From: Wagnerdoeblera intermedia
GTDB lineage: Bacteria; Pseudomonadota; Alphaproteobacteria; Rhodobacterales; Rhodobacteraceae
NCBI RefSeq assembly: GCF_042647465.1
Contig: NZ_JBHRVN010000007.1
DNA length: 64,000 nucleotides
Reading direction: 5' to 3' (one strand)
Shown: positions 1 through 8,108 of the stretch, piece by piece
How positions within the stretch are numbered: the stretch's first letter is position 1
Layout: the number at the start of each line of letters is the position of its first letter
The notes under the pieces: model-generated
What the model saw: only the letters and a program-made list of their open reading frames with translations
Database searches by the model: none
What the model was told of the DNA's origin: nothing
Translations under genes and position numbers: made by a program

Positions 1-339
1 GCCGGGCGTCTCTCCGCCGGCCAGTGCGATGCCGAGTGCCCCGACTATCCCTGCGCCAGCAAGCAGAGGCATGATCGCGCAGGCTCCATCTTCAAAAACC
101 AAGGTGCTTTGAAGCGCGGCGTCCCCCTGCGCAAAGAAATTCTCAATGATGATCTCTGAGCCGTCCTGAAAGCGAAGAACCAGAGAGTCGCCCATGCGAA
201 AGGCTTCTGTTAGATCGCAACGAGCGGCATCGAGGTGAACTTCGGACGGTTCCGTCAGAACAACTTTGATTGTCCCAGGCGGCAAAACGATCTCACCGCC
301 GTCAAGAGTTGATTTGAGCGATTCGATCGTAACAGTCAT
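1..339 (-). CDS. N-terminus of a BapA/LapF-type large adhesin (partial)
   Basis: The first 113 codons of a gene that reads off the left edge of the window, starting at the ATG complementary to 337-339. The protein has no classical signal peptide. It is a small beta-rich domain with the block RFQDGSEIIIENFF, followed by a short hydrophobic stretch (PLLAGAGIVGALGIALAGG). This arrangement matches the prefix-like domain found at the start of very large type I-secreted biofilm adhesins (BapA/Bap/LapF group), which continue with many Ig-like repeats. Only the prefix is visible, so the adhesin assignment rests on domain recall. It is transcribed away from the neighbouring IS5 element, whose end lies about 100 bp upstream of this start, so the promoter may be affected. 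Confidence 0.6.
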   Translation of the reverse strand, partial: MTVTIESLKSTLDGGEIVLPPGTIKVVLTEPSEVHLDAARCDLTEAFRMGDSLVLRFQDGSEIIIENFFAQGDAALQSTLVFEDGACAIMPLLAGAGIVGALGIALAGGETPG

Positions 340-443
340 GTCTACTGCCTTTAAGAATAGAAAAAGCAACTAAATATGAAAAACTGAGTGTTAGTTTATA
401 TTATCGCACCATTGGCTTCCACTGAAAAGTGACCCTATCCCTA

Positions 444-1271
444 GGTCAGGATTCATAACCAATAGATGACGAGAGCCGCGAGGGCGATGGCTGAGAGGAA
501 GACCTTGGGGCATCGGTCATAGCGGGCCGCGACGCGCCTCCAGTCCTTGAGCCTGCCGAACATGATCTCGATGCGGTTACGCCGCTTGTATCTCCGCTTA
601 TCGTATTTGATCGGTGTCTTGCGTTTCTTCCGGCCTGGGATGCAGGCACGTATCCCCTTGTCCTGCAGCTTCTCTGAACCAGTCAGCGTCATAGCCACGA
701 TCCCCGAGTAGCCATTTGACGTTTGGCAGGCCACTCAGCAGGGCCCGAGCGCCGATATAATCGCTGACCTGTCCAGCGGTGACGAACAGGTCGATCGGTC
801 GCCCCTGACTGTCGCAGATGGCGTGCAGCTTGGTGTTCATACCGCCTTTGGTTCGACCGATCAGGCGACCACGCCCCCCTTTTTGGCGGCCATGCTGGTC
901 GCCGTTCGATGGGCCTTGAGGTATGTTGCGTCGATCATCACGGTCGTTTTCTCGCCGTGTTCCGCCGCCAGCCCGGCCATCATCCGCGCGAAGATGCCCT
1001 TTTCGCTCCAACGCTTCCACCGGCTGTAGAGCGTCTTATGTGGGCCATACGCGGCGGGCGCATCGCGCCAACGCAAGCCATTGCGATTGATGAAAATAAT
1101 CCCGCTCAGCACCCGTCTGTCATCAACCCGGGGCTTCCCGTGCGACCTGGGAAAGAAGGGAGCCAGGCGCGCCATCTGCGCGTCGGTCAGCCAGAAGAGA
1201 TCGCTCATGTCACCGCTCCGTTTTCGGAGGCGTGAATCACGTAGCGCAACAGAAATCAATGCATCCTGACC
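444..1271 (-). mobile_element. IS5-family (IS427-like) insertion sequence, frameshifted
   Basis: An 828-bp element bounded by 13-bp imperfect inverted repeats, GGTCAGGATTCAT at 444-456 and its partner ATGCATCCTGACC at 1259-1271 (one mismatch). It contains one transposase in two frames, as in the IS427 group. I see no clear target duplication. Its right end touches the IS110 element that starts about 1272, so the two elements are nested or were brought together. Confidence 0.8.
453..1208 (-). pseudogene. IS5-family transposase (OrfA/OrfB) with an extra internal frameshift
   Basis: DDE transposase of the IS5/IS427 type. OrfA starts at the ATG at 1206-1208 (MSDLFWLTDAQ) and reaches the first catalytic Asp in the MIDATYLKAHR block. 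OrfA and OrfB overlap at an A5G6 run (plus-strand positions 874-884), a typical -1 programmed slip site of this group. OrfB then carries the second Asp in LLGDRGYDADWF. A second shift near position 676 moves the frame again just after WFR; beyond it the expected tail continues (KGIRACIPGRKKRK, then RNRIEIMFGRLKDWRR with the catalytic Glu). The first shift is normal for the family. The second is not and probably inactivates the enzyme unless supplied in trans. Confidence 0.8.
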
Positions 1272-1458
1272 CTTCTGTATCTGAGTTCTGCTAAACTGGC
1301 CCCGTCACCGGCCCCGGCCAGGGTCAGTGACGGGGTGGTGCGCGACGTCTGACCCTTGTGGCATGACCACGCTTCTTAGCCTGTCGGCACTGCCTCTCTT
1401 CATCGTCTCGAACAGTTGATTGCGGCCTCGAAGGACCGCGCACCAGAAGGAAGAGAGC
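1272..1458 (+). ncRNA. Candidate bridge RNA region in the IS110 left end
   Basis: IS110-group elements encode a guide-like bridge RNA in the non-coding left end before the transposase gene. This 187-bp stretch has the right place and size. It contains a 9-bp perfect stem, CCCCGTCAC at 1300-1308 pairing with GTGACGGGG at 1327-1335, with an 18-base loop. Position and structure are seen; the function is inferred from the family. Confidence 0.35.
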
Positions 1459-2418
1459 ATGGACAAGCTATCACATGGCCGCGTTATCGGCATAGATGTC
1501 AGCCGCGATTGGCTTGACGTCCATTGCCTCCCAGATGGGCATCGCTGCAAAGTGCCAAATACTCCTACAGGTCATGCTGCCGTGGCGGATCTTGCCCGGG
1601 AGCGGGATGCCGTTGTTTGTTTTGAATCGACTGGCGGTCAGGAATGGCAACTCTGGGCGCTTCTGGAGACGGAAGGCGTTGCAGCCCGCCAGGTGCCACC
1701 CGCTCAGGTAAAGGCGTTTGCGCAAAGCCGCGGCACACGCGCCAAAACCGACCGGATAGATGCCGAACTCATCGCTCGCTTCTTCGCCTTCCGGCCCGAA
1801 GCAGGCCGCAGTCTTCCAGCGGAAAAGCTGCGTCTTCTTAGAGCTTTGACGACCAAGAGAGCGCAGCTAGTCGAGATGCGTAAACGGCTTCTGGCCCAAA
1901 TCCGTGCACATCAGAAGCTCGGCAACGCTGTGATGTTCGAGGACGTCGACACCGAGTTGAAGCAACGGATCGACAGTCTGATCAAGGAATTGGAAAACCG
2001 GATCACCCGAGCCATCGCGAGCGATGAACGCCTGTCGGAAACCGCCGGTGTTCTCCGCTCTATCCCTGGGATTGGCCCGGTTGCCAGCACGATGCTGATT
2101 GCAGAAATGCCCGAGATCGGAACCATCACCGGCGAACAGGCTGCCGCACTCACCGGTCTGGCCCCGGTCGCGCACGACAGTGGAACACTTCGCGGGAAAC
2201 GGGCCATCGCTGGAGGTCGCCGTGCTTTGCGACACGTGATGTTCCAAGCAGCCTTGGTCGCGGCAAATCATAACCCGAGCCTGAAATCCTTCGCAGACCG
2301 CCTCCGCAAGGCCGGAAAACCGCACAAGGTCATCATCACCGCCGTTGCCAGAAAGCTCGTCACCATCGCGAACACCCTGTGCAAGAGCCGGCAGAAATGG
2401 ACCGCCGCAACGGCGTGA
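1459..2418 (+). CDS. IS110-family transposase (DEDD recombinase)
   Basis: A 319-residue IS110 transposase. The N-terminal RuvC-like DEDD domain shows D13 (GIDVS), E56 (FESTGG) and D98/D101 (KTDRIDAEL). The C-terminal transposase_20 domain contains the helix-hairpin-helix block SIPGIGPVAS and the serine-bearing segment HDSGT. The start at 1459 is chosen because GGAAGAG precedes it at good spacing and the sequence MDKLSHGRVIGIDVS begins as in homologues; an in-frame codon at 1420 has no such site. The frame is intact, so the element may still be active. Confidence 0.9.
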   Translation: MDKLSHGRVIGIDVSRDWLDVHCLPDGHRCKVPNTPTGHAAVADLARERDAVVCFESTGGQEWQLWALLETEGVAARQVPPAQVKAFAQSRGTRAKTDRIDAELIARFFAFRPEAGRSLPAEKLRLLRALTTKRAQLVEMRKRLLAQIRAHQKLGNAVMFEDVDTELKQRIDSLIKELENRITRAIASDERLSETAGVLRSIPGIGPVASTMLIAEMPEIGTITGEQAAALTGLAPVAHDSGTLRGKRAIAGGRRALRHVMFQAALVAANHNPSLKSFADRLRKAGKPHKVIITAVARKLVTIANTLCKSRQKWTAATA

Positions 2419-2597
2419 GAGATACAGTTGCTAGCTCTGTGCGGCAGCACCAGGCGCATGAAAATAAACAAGATTTTCACCCTGGGGGTGCTGCGAAAAA
2501 ATTTTTACGCCTTGAGGCTGTGGCTCCTTGCGAACATGATGAATTTGGCGCGCAGGCTCGCCTTTGACAGAAACGCGCCAAATATGGAGATCTCCAG

Positions 2598-3353
2598 GTG
2601 CTGGCATTCAGAGCAATTCCCGACGAGCACGCAGCGCTTGGATGCTCCCCGATTCTGCGGGGTGCGAGTCTCATTCTGGGATACGCGGCAGAGCACCGCG
2701 GGATTGAGCTGACGCAGACCAAGGCCTTCAAGCGCAGTTTTGTTGCCTGGGCGCTGTCGGAATTTGACTGGCCGCGGGAAAGACAAGATCAGCCCTATGC
2801 CTTGGGGCGTGCCTTGAACGAGCACGACTTCCCGCCGCTGCAGATGCTGCACTACCTTCTGATCTCGGCCCGCCTCGCGCGTCACAGCAAGGGGCGCTTC
2901 CTGATCACGAGGAAAGGGACAGATCTGCTGGGCAAGCCCGGCGCCCTCTTCGACGCGATTGTCCCGATGTTCGTCCTCAAGATCGACCACGCGGGGTGCT
3001 CACGGTTCGGGGAAGGTGTTGCGGGTAATTGGGACATCTGGCTGAACGTCATGAACCAGATCCTTGATCTGGAGCCGACTGAAGAGCGCGTGTTTTCAGC
3101 CTTCTACGGGCCGATCGATGCGGGATCGCGCGACAGGTGGCGAGAGCTCTTCAACTTCCGCCAATCCGTTCTTGAACCGCTGGAGTGGGCGGGACTTGTC
3201 CAGTTCCGCCCGGTTGCGAACAGCTCGCGCGCACAACGTGTCTGTCGCAAGACAGCTTTGTGGGGAGAGGCGCTGGTTCTGGATGCTATCGACACTGGCT
3301 GGGGAGGCGTTGCTATCCCTGCGGACGCACTGAGTAAGGGGCAGGGGCTTTGA
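2598..3353 (+). CDS. Conserved hypothetical protein, translationally coupled to an SDR
   Basis: A 251-residue protein I do not recognise by name. It starts at GTG; upstream the frame closes at 2565 and no ATG is available, so a longer original 5' end may have been lost to the IS110 insertion. It is soluble, rich in Trp and Arg, and has one winged-helix-like patch (FLITRKGTDLL, about residues 100-110). There is no signal peptide or membrane segment. Its stop codon overlaps the TTG start of the SDR at 3350, so the two are probably co-translated. It could be a small regulator or a host-interaction gene of the mobile region; no function can be assigned. Confidence 0.6.
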   Translation: MLAFRAIPDEHAALGCSPILRGASLILGYAAEHRGIELTQTKAFKRSFVAWALSEFDWPRERQDQPYALGRALNEHDFPPLQMLHYLLISARLARHSKGRFLITRKGTDLLGKPGALFDAIVPMFVLKIDHAGCSRFGEGVAGNWDIWLNVMNQILDLEPTEERVFSAFYGPIDAGSRDRWRELFNFRQSVLEPLEWAGLVQFRPVANSSRAQRVCRKTALWGEALVLDAIDTGWGGVAIPADALSKGQGL

Positions 3354-4012
3354 ATACGAAAAACAGAGTTGCCATCGTGACCGGTGGCCTGTCCGGGATT
3401 GGGAAAGCCATTGCAGAGCGCTTCCTGCAGGACGAAATGTGCGTCTGCATTGGTGCGCGGCGTGCCGATGAGCCGGGCCTGAGTGCAGCTCTCAAAGAGC
3501 AATGGGGAGACAAGCTGTGGGTCTCAGCGCTTGATGTTGCAGACAGCGCCAGCGTTGAAGGTTTCGTCGCTCGCGCGACAAAGGTCTTCGGCAAGATCGA
3601 CATTCTGGCGAACGCTGCTGGTATCTATCGAGAAGAGCAGGTGGCGGGTCATAGCGATCAGCTCTGGGACGATACGCTGAATATCAATCTCAGCGGCTCA
3701 TTCCGGATGATCCGTGCGGTCATGCCAGGCATGATCGCTCAGAAGTGGGGGCGTATCGTCAATATTGCCTCGATGGCTGCTCACACGGGCATGGCGGGCA
3801 ATGCCGCCTATTGCGCCTCAAAGGCGGGGCTTCTTGGGCTGGGGCGTTGTGTGGCTTTGGAGGGCGCCCCTCATGGCATCACCTGCAACAGCATCAGTCC
3901 GACCTGGGTGGAAACCGAGATGCTGCGAAGCTTCATGAACTCCGCCGCCGATTGCGATCAGGCCAGGACGAGCCCATCGTCGACCGGAAAATCGTCATTC
4001 CGAAGAGCCTGA
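3350..4012 (+). CDS. Short-chain dehydrogenase/reductase, C-terminally truncated
   Basis: Rossmann-fold NAD(P)-dependent oxidoreductase, 220 residues, starting at TTG overlapping the previous stop. The cofactor motif TGGLSGIG is at 11-18, the NAAG motif at 88-91, N113, and the catalytic S141-Y154-x3-K158 are all present. It closely resembles the SDR at 17808-18551, with long identical runs through the SPTWVETEML block. That paralogue continues for about 50 more residues of normal SDR C-terminus, while here the homology stops near residue 195 and 25 unrelated residues follow. The last strand and the dimer-forming tail are therefore missing and activity is doubtful. The break lies next to the TniQ gene, consistent with a rearrangement. 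Confidence 0.75.
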   Translation: MNTKNRVAIVTGGLSGIGKAIAERFLQDEMCVCIGARRADEPGLSAALKEQWGDKLWVSALDVADSASVEGFVARATKVFGKIDILANAAGIYREEQVAGHSDQLWDDTLNINLSGSFRMIRAVMPGMIAQKWGRIVNIASMAAHTGMAGNAAYCASKAGLLGLGRCVALEGAPHGITCNSISPTWVETEMLRSFMNSAADCDQARTSPSSTGKSSFRRA

Positions 4013-4121
4013 GGTTGCGAGTCGTGTAGTGTGAGACCCCCTGCGATTTTCGCCTTAAAGCGTGGCCCTGCCTCCAAATTTTATCCGGCGTGATCCATAC
4101 ACTGCTGCTTCACGAGATCCA

Positions 4122-5039
4122 TCAGCTCACAGTGCCGGCTAACGCCTGAACCTCCTCGAAAGTCGCAAAGATTTCTGCGGCCAGCGGATCGGTCGGGGCA
4201 AGTGTTTGCCGGTTGCGCATCCATGACCAGAGCGCACCCATTGGATTGCCATGGTTTCGTGCCTGGCCGAAGGTCTGAATTTTCTTACCAAAGCCGGCGA
4301 AAAGCGCAGGGCGCAGCGCTGCTTTATCAAGGCATAACAGGGTGTAGCCGGCATTCAGAGCGCGTTGCCGATCCCTAAATTCCAGATCCTGCCATCTGTC
4401 CCTTATTCCCAGCCCCAAGGTGGCACCGATCACACCCACGGCATCAACGGCGGCAGGCAACGACATGGCGGCTGTCCAGCCGCGTCCTGACCGCGTTGAA
4501 ATCTCTCCGCAGAGCCAGGTGTGGAACAGATCCTCCGCGCGCGTTCCTTCCTGGCGCTTCGGGCGAGTAACTGCATTCAGAGCAATCTCCTCACGCCAGT
4601 CATCGCCTGGCACATCAATCCGGGTCAGCTCGCAGCCGTGCCGGCTGCAGTGCTGAGATGTCGTCAGCCGCCATTCCCAGCGTTCGCGCAGGTGAAACCC
4701 GGGCGGGCCGCCTTTGGCGTCCTGCCGCAGGCAGCGCAGGCAAATATGCCTCTCATCAAGAGGCCGCAGGATATGGGTCAGTGCATGGGGACCAATCCGC
4801 TGGCCGCCAGTGCGGGTGAGCGACAGCAGATTGCGGTGGATCAGGGCAGGGCTCTCGCCCGTGATGTCGCCCAGGCGGAAGATATCGTCGCGTTCGCCGA
4901 AGCGCAGGCCTTCGTAATTGATCCCGAGTTGACGACAGAGATCATCGACCGAAGCGGGCCCGTGGAAGGCCGTCAGACGCTCGATCCAGGAACGGACGGT
5001 TTCGTCTTCGAACAGAGGCAGGCGTGGGGACAAGGCCAT
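4122..5039 (-). CDS. tniQ: TniQ family protein (orphan)
   Basis: A 305-residue TniQ-domain protein. In Tn5053/Tn7-like transposons TniQ/TnsD-type proteins take part in target choice and work with the transposase TniA/TnsB and the ATPase TniB/TnsC. The N-terminal half has the family layout, with a zinc-knuckle pair C100-x2-C103 (ICLRCL) and C131-x4-C136 (HCSRHGCEL). No tniA, tniB or resolvase lies nearby, so this is an orphan, possibly the remnant of a transposon. The product is shorter than Tn5053 TniQ (about 400 residues) and its C-terminal part is poorly conserved. The stretch between it and the truncated SDR (4013-4121) holds nothing recognisable. Confidence 0.75.
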   Translation of the reverse strand: MALSPRLPLFEDETVRSWIERLTAFHGPASVDDLCRQLGINYEGLRFGERDDIFRLGDITGESPALIHRNLLSLTRTGGQRIGPHALTHILRPLDERHICLRCLRQDAKGGPPGFHLRERWEWRLTTSQHCSRHGCELTRIDVPGDDWREEIALNAVTRPKRQEGTRAEDLFHTWLCGEISTRSGRGWTAAMSLPAAVDAVGVIGATLGLGIRDRWQDLEFRDRQRALNAGYTLLCLDKAALRPALFAGFGKKIQTFGQARNHGNPMGALWSWMRNRQTLAPTDPLAAEIFATFEEVQALAGTVS

Positions 5040-5208
5040 TTTTCACCAGGAGTCGCGCCTGACATCACAGCTTCAGGCACCATGATGTAACGCCAACGGT
5101 CCCTGACACAAGCAATCTGACGGGAAAAATGCAGCTCAGTTTCAGGCCGGGTCGCCCACGGTTTGTATCTCGCTGCCAGCCCGATCAAAGCTGGCAGCGA
5201 GGTGTTTA

Positions 5209-6303
5209 TCAGTAGCGTTCCAGCCAATGCGCGTAAGGCGCGGGCAGGGTGGCCCATGACGGGCGCTCGACCTGCAGGGCACGGGCGGCCTCATAGGCCC
5301 AGTGCGGGTTGGCGAGATGGGCCTTGCCGACCATCACGACATCCAGCTCGGCATTGCGCACGGCGGCTTCGGCAACATCGGGGTATCCAAAGCCCCAGGC
5401 GCTGGCGACCGGCAGGCCGGCCTCGTCGCGGATGCGCTTCGCGATCGGTCCCATGAAGCCCTTGGTTGCCCAGGGGATCTGCGCCTGCGGGGTCGAGAAG
5501 CCGATGCTGACGCTCATGAAATCAAGGCCGTCGTCCTTGAACAGGCGGGTCAGGGTGACGGCCTCTTCCATATCCTCATCGATGCTGCCGTTGAACTCGG
5601 TCACACCGAAGCGCATGGTCAGCGGGAATTTCTCGGGCCAGACCCGGCGCACGGCAGCCAGCGTCTCGCGCAGGAACCGGCTGCGGTTCTCGAAGCTGCC
5701 GCCGTAGGCGTCGGTGCGCTGGTTGGCATCCTTAGAGAAGAAGCTCTGCGCCAGATATCCATGGGCGAAATGCAGCTCCAGCCATTCAAACCCGGCATCG
5801 AGCGCCCGGCGCGCCGCGGCGACGAAGTCGGCCTTCACGCGGGCGATGTCGTCCAGCTCCATCGCGCGCGGGGTGCGGGGCAGGTTGCCGCCGAACGCGA
5901 TGGCCGAAGGCGCGATGGTTTCCAAATAGCGCGGGTCATTGGTGGCGATGTGGTCGTCGCCCTCCCAGGGGCGGTTGGCGTTGGCCTTGCGACCGGCATG
6001 GGCGATCTGAATGCCCGGCACAGAGCCATGCGCCTTGATGGCCTGAACCATCGGCACGAAGCCTTGGGCCAGCTCATCGCTCCAGATGCCGAGGCAGTTC
6101 GGGGTGATCCGGCCCTCAGGGGCGACGGCCGTGGCCTCAACGATCACAAGGCCCGCACCGCCACGCGCCTGCGAGGCGTAGTTTTGCAGATGCCAGTCGG
6201 CCACCTGACCGTCAGTGGCGGAATACTGACACATCGGCGGCACCGCGATACGGTTGCGCAGGGTCACGGATTTGAGGGTAAAGGGTTCGAACAGAACGGA
6301 CAT
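5209..6303 (-). CDS. NADH:flavin oxidoreductase, old yellow enzyme, YqjM type
   Basis: An FMN-dependent ene-reductase of 364 residues, the normal full length. The YqjM-class signature is clear: C25 and Y27 in PPMCQYSA (equivalent to YqjM C26/Y28), the HAGRKA block at 102-107 and the substrate-binding H178/H181 pair (LHFAHGYL). The FMN-phosphate region near the C-terminus reads ASAWGFGYPDVAEA. These enzymes reduce activated C=C bonds of enones and similar electrophiles with NAD(P)H in the cytoplasm. It stands alone between tniQ and a small membrane gene, so its physiological substrate is unknown. A second, different member of the family is encoded at 60417-61481. Confidence 0.9.
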   Translation of the reverse strand: MSVLFEPFTLKSVTLRNRIAVPPMCQYSATDGQVADWHLQNYASQARGGAGLVIVEATAVAPEGRITPNCLGIWSDELAQGFVPMVQAIKAHGSVPGIQIAHAGRKANANRPWEGDDHIATNDPRYLETIAPSAIAFGGNLPRTPRAMELDDIARVKADFVAAARRALDAGFEWLELHFAHGYLAQSFFSKDANQRTDAYGGSFENRSRFLRETLAAVRRVWPEKFPLTMRFGVTEFNGSIDEDMEEAVTLTRLFKDDGLDFMSVSIGFSTPQAQIPWATKGFMGPIAKRIRDEAGLPVASAWGFGYPDVAEAAVRNAELDVVMVGKAHLANPHWAYEAARALQVERPSWATLPAPYAHWLERY

Positions 6304-6407
6304 AAGACTTCCTATAGAGGGGATAGTCCTGATGTAGCCCCGATGGTCAGGATCGCAACCACGCGCCGATCAAAGAACAGGTGAGGCGCAGGGTGCCCAG
6401 CCTGGGT

Positions 6408-6635
6408 TCAGGATCTGCGGACCATAAAGCCGCCGATCAGCAGCATCACAGCGAATGCCATGACGGTCAGATAGATGACACCTTCTTCGAAAAAGAGATG
6501 TCGGAAGTAGAGCTCAATCAAGTCTGAGCGACACCCCGTGGTGTTCATCCCGCAGCCGAGGCCTATGAGGTAAACATAGGCGAAAGTGGCGAGGCCACCG
6601 ACAATCAGCCCGACGATAATCAGAAACAGACCCAT
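6408..6635 (-). CDS. Small two-helix membrane protein of unknown function
   Basis: A 75-residue protein starting at the ATG at 6633-6635, chosen over an upstream in-frame ATG because GGGAGG lies at good spacing in front of it. It has a hydrophobic helix at about residues 2-24 and a second at 51-71, joined by a short loop containing two cysteines (GCGMNTTGC) and acidic residues, and it ends in VRRS. I do not recognise the family. It is likely an inner-membrane protein with both ends in the cytoplasm. Confidence 0.55.
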   Translation of the reverse strand: MGLFLIIVGLIVGGLATFAYVYLIGLGCGMNTTGCRSDLIELYFRHLFFEEGVIYLTVMAFAVMLLIGGFMVRRS

Positions 6636-7149
6636 GACCGTCCTCCCAAGATCAGCATCGATAAGACATGGCGGTCTGCGCAAGAAAAAACTGTCCGCTG
6701 GCGGTGAGTGCTGTCCTGGCAACCACGTTGCTACCGATCCTGGAGATCCGGGGACCGCGGTTGCGGTGCCTCAGAGGAGAGCTCTGAGGATCGAGCCGCT
6801 GGCCGCACACACCGTTTGGGTCTCAGCTAAGGCCCAACGCGGCTTTGAGATAGCCCGAATGTAAGGGTAAAAAGCTCGAACCTGGCATCCTGCAGACGAG
6901 ACAGTCCTGATGGTGAGATCAGCCTGTGATGCTCATGATAGCGCCTGTATCGAACTCAGAGCAGTGCCGATGAATGGCTGCGCCGGGACAAGCTCTCAGA
7001 ATGGGGATACCGGCACACTGAAAGAGCTCAGATGACATTGCAGAGCTGCGCTGAGAGCGTTTGCTAACTCATTGAATTTTATGAGCCTGGCAAAATATCG
7101 ATATCATTTTGGCAATTTAGCTCATCATCTGGCAAAATAGCACTTTGTT
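6636..7149. other. 514 bp without a recognisable gene
   Basis: No convincing coding frame, RNA gene or IS end was found. The right part is locally AT-rich and holds an 11-bp direct repeat, CTGGCAAAATA, at 7087-7097 and 7129-7139. The remainder of the truncated LysR gene would be expected here on the minus strand but is absent, so this is probably a deletion scar. Confidence 0.4.
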
Positions 7150-7344
7150 TTACACCTGACCAAACTCGGTCAGCTCGGTGCCCTGGCGGGAGCGGTGAAA
7201 GAGCTGATGGCCGAGAATATCCTCCAGCCGCACAATCTGCTTTGACAGTGTCGGCTGGGTGATGCCCAGGACCTCAGCGGCCGTGCGGTAATTGCCGAAC
7301 TCGCCGAGCGTGGCGAAGGCGCGCATCAGATCAATTCGGGACAT
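7150..7344 (-). pseudogene. LysR-family regulator, only the DNA-binding domain remains
   Basis: A 64-codon frame encoding just the winged-helix domain of a LysR-type regulator: MSRIDLMRAFATLGEFGNY, then AAEVLGITQPTLSKQIVRLE and LGHQLFHRS. A complete member has about 300 residues; the whole effector-binding domain is missing and the following AT-rich DNA does not encode it in any frame. The fragment starts 120 bp from the flavin reductase gene and points away from it, the usual LysR/target arrangement, so the intact gene may once have regulated that gene. Confidence 0.75.
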
Positions 7345-7464
7345 GTCGGACCATTGGCTGCATCTGCCCCATATCGCAGGGCCGGGGGGCCGGCGTCCAG
7401 TGCGGCAAATCGGTTGCGGGATCGCGCCCCGGCGCTAATCTGGCCGAAAGAGGAGAGAGCGGCG

Positions 7465-8076
7465 ATGTTTTACGACTTCAGCGGCCCGGCGGCGGCGCTT
7501 GGCTATGGCATCCTGGCCAATACGGTGACGCCCCGGCCCATTGCCTGGATCACCAGTTGCGATGAGACCGGGCGGGTCAATGCCGCACCCTACAGCTTTT
7601 TCAACGCCATGGGGGGCAGCCCGCCGACGCTTGCCGTTGGCTTTCTGGCCGGCGTCAATGACTGGAAAGACAGCGCCCGCAATATCCGCGAGCGGGGTGA
7701 ATTCGTCGTGCACCTGGTCTCGCAGGATCTGGCGGCGGTGATGAACCAGACCTCTGCCGCCTATCCGCCCGAGGTCTCAGAGGCTGAGGTGCTGGGGATT
7801 GATCTGCTGCCTTCTGCGCGGATCGACATCCCGCGCATCGCGGCGGCCCGGGTCGCCTTTGAATGCCGCCTGGTTCAGTTCGTCGAGACCGGGCCGTTCC
7901 AGGGGACGGCGGTGGCCGAAGTTCTGGGCGCACATATTTCCGATGCGGCGATCACCAATCCCGCGCGCGGCCATATCGACCGCGAGGCGCTGGAGCTGAT
8001 CGCGCGGCTTGACGGACGCAGCCGCTATGCGCGGGATTTCGACGTTTTTGACATGCCGCGCCCGGAGGGCGGCTGA
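7465..8076 (+). CDS. Flavin reductase-like (FMN-binding split-barrel) protein
   Basis: A 203-residue protein starting at the ATG at 7465 behind the site GAGGAGAG; an in-frame extension to 7354 lacks a site and overlaps the regulator's promoter region. The FMN-binding split-barrel features are present: RPIAWITS near residue 22, NAAPYSFFNAMG, and the HLVSQDLAAVMNQTS block. This DIM6/NTAB (flavin reductase-like) family includes NAD(P)H:FMN reductases serving two-component monooxygenases and related proteins. No monooxygenase lies next to it, so the partner is unknown. Confidence 0.8.
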   Translation: MFYDFSGPAAALGYGILANTVTPRPIAWITSCDETGRVNAAPYSFFNAMGGSPPTLAVGFLAGVNDWKDSARNIRERGEFVVHLVSQDLAAVMNQTSAAYPPEVSEAEVLGIDLLPSARIDIPRIAAARVAFECRLVQFVETGPFQGTAVAEVLGAHISDAAITNPARGHIDREALELIARLDGRSRYARDFDVFDMPRPEGG

Positions 8077-8092
8077 TTGACGCGAAGGGTTG

Positions 8093-8106
8093 ATAATCCG
8101 GATTAT
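8093..8106. repeat. 14-bp perfect palindrome between convergent genes
   Basis: ATAATCCGGATTAT sits in the 32-bp gap between the ends of the flavin reductase gene and the FUSC gene. It has no loop and no T tract, so it is not a standard intrinsic terminator. It may be a protein site or chance. Confidence 0.35.
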
Positions 8107-8108
8107 GT

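Larger units (their letters stand above)
1272..2430 (+). mobile_element. IS110-group insertion sequence
   Basis: An IS110-family transposase preceded by about 190 bp of non-coding left end, the layout of the IS110 (not IS1111) group. Both ends carry an 8-bp inverted match, CTGTATCT at 1275-1282 and AGATACAG at 2420-2427. The left boundary is taken as the base after the IS5 inverted repeat. Exact ends are uncertain because this group makes no target duplication and has no long terminal repeats. Confidence 0.6.

Noticed and set aside
444..1271. Two independent IS5 transposase genes
   Set aside because: The OrfA/OrfB overlap at an A5G6 run is the normal layout of this IS group; only the later shift near 676 is a true lesion.
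5302..6384. Long open frame on the plus strand (360 codons) opposite the OYE gene
   Set aside because: It is the antisense of a clear, complete enzyme, has no ribosome site and an Arg/Gly/His-rich composition typical of GC-driven shadow frames.
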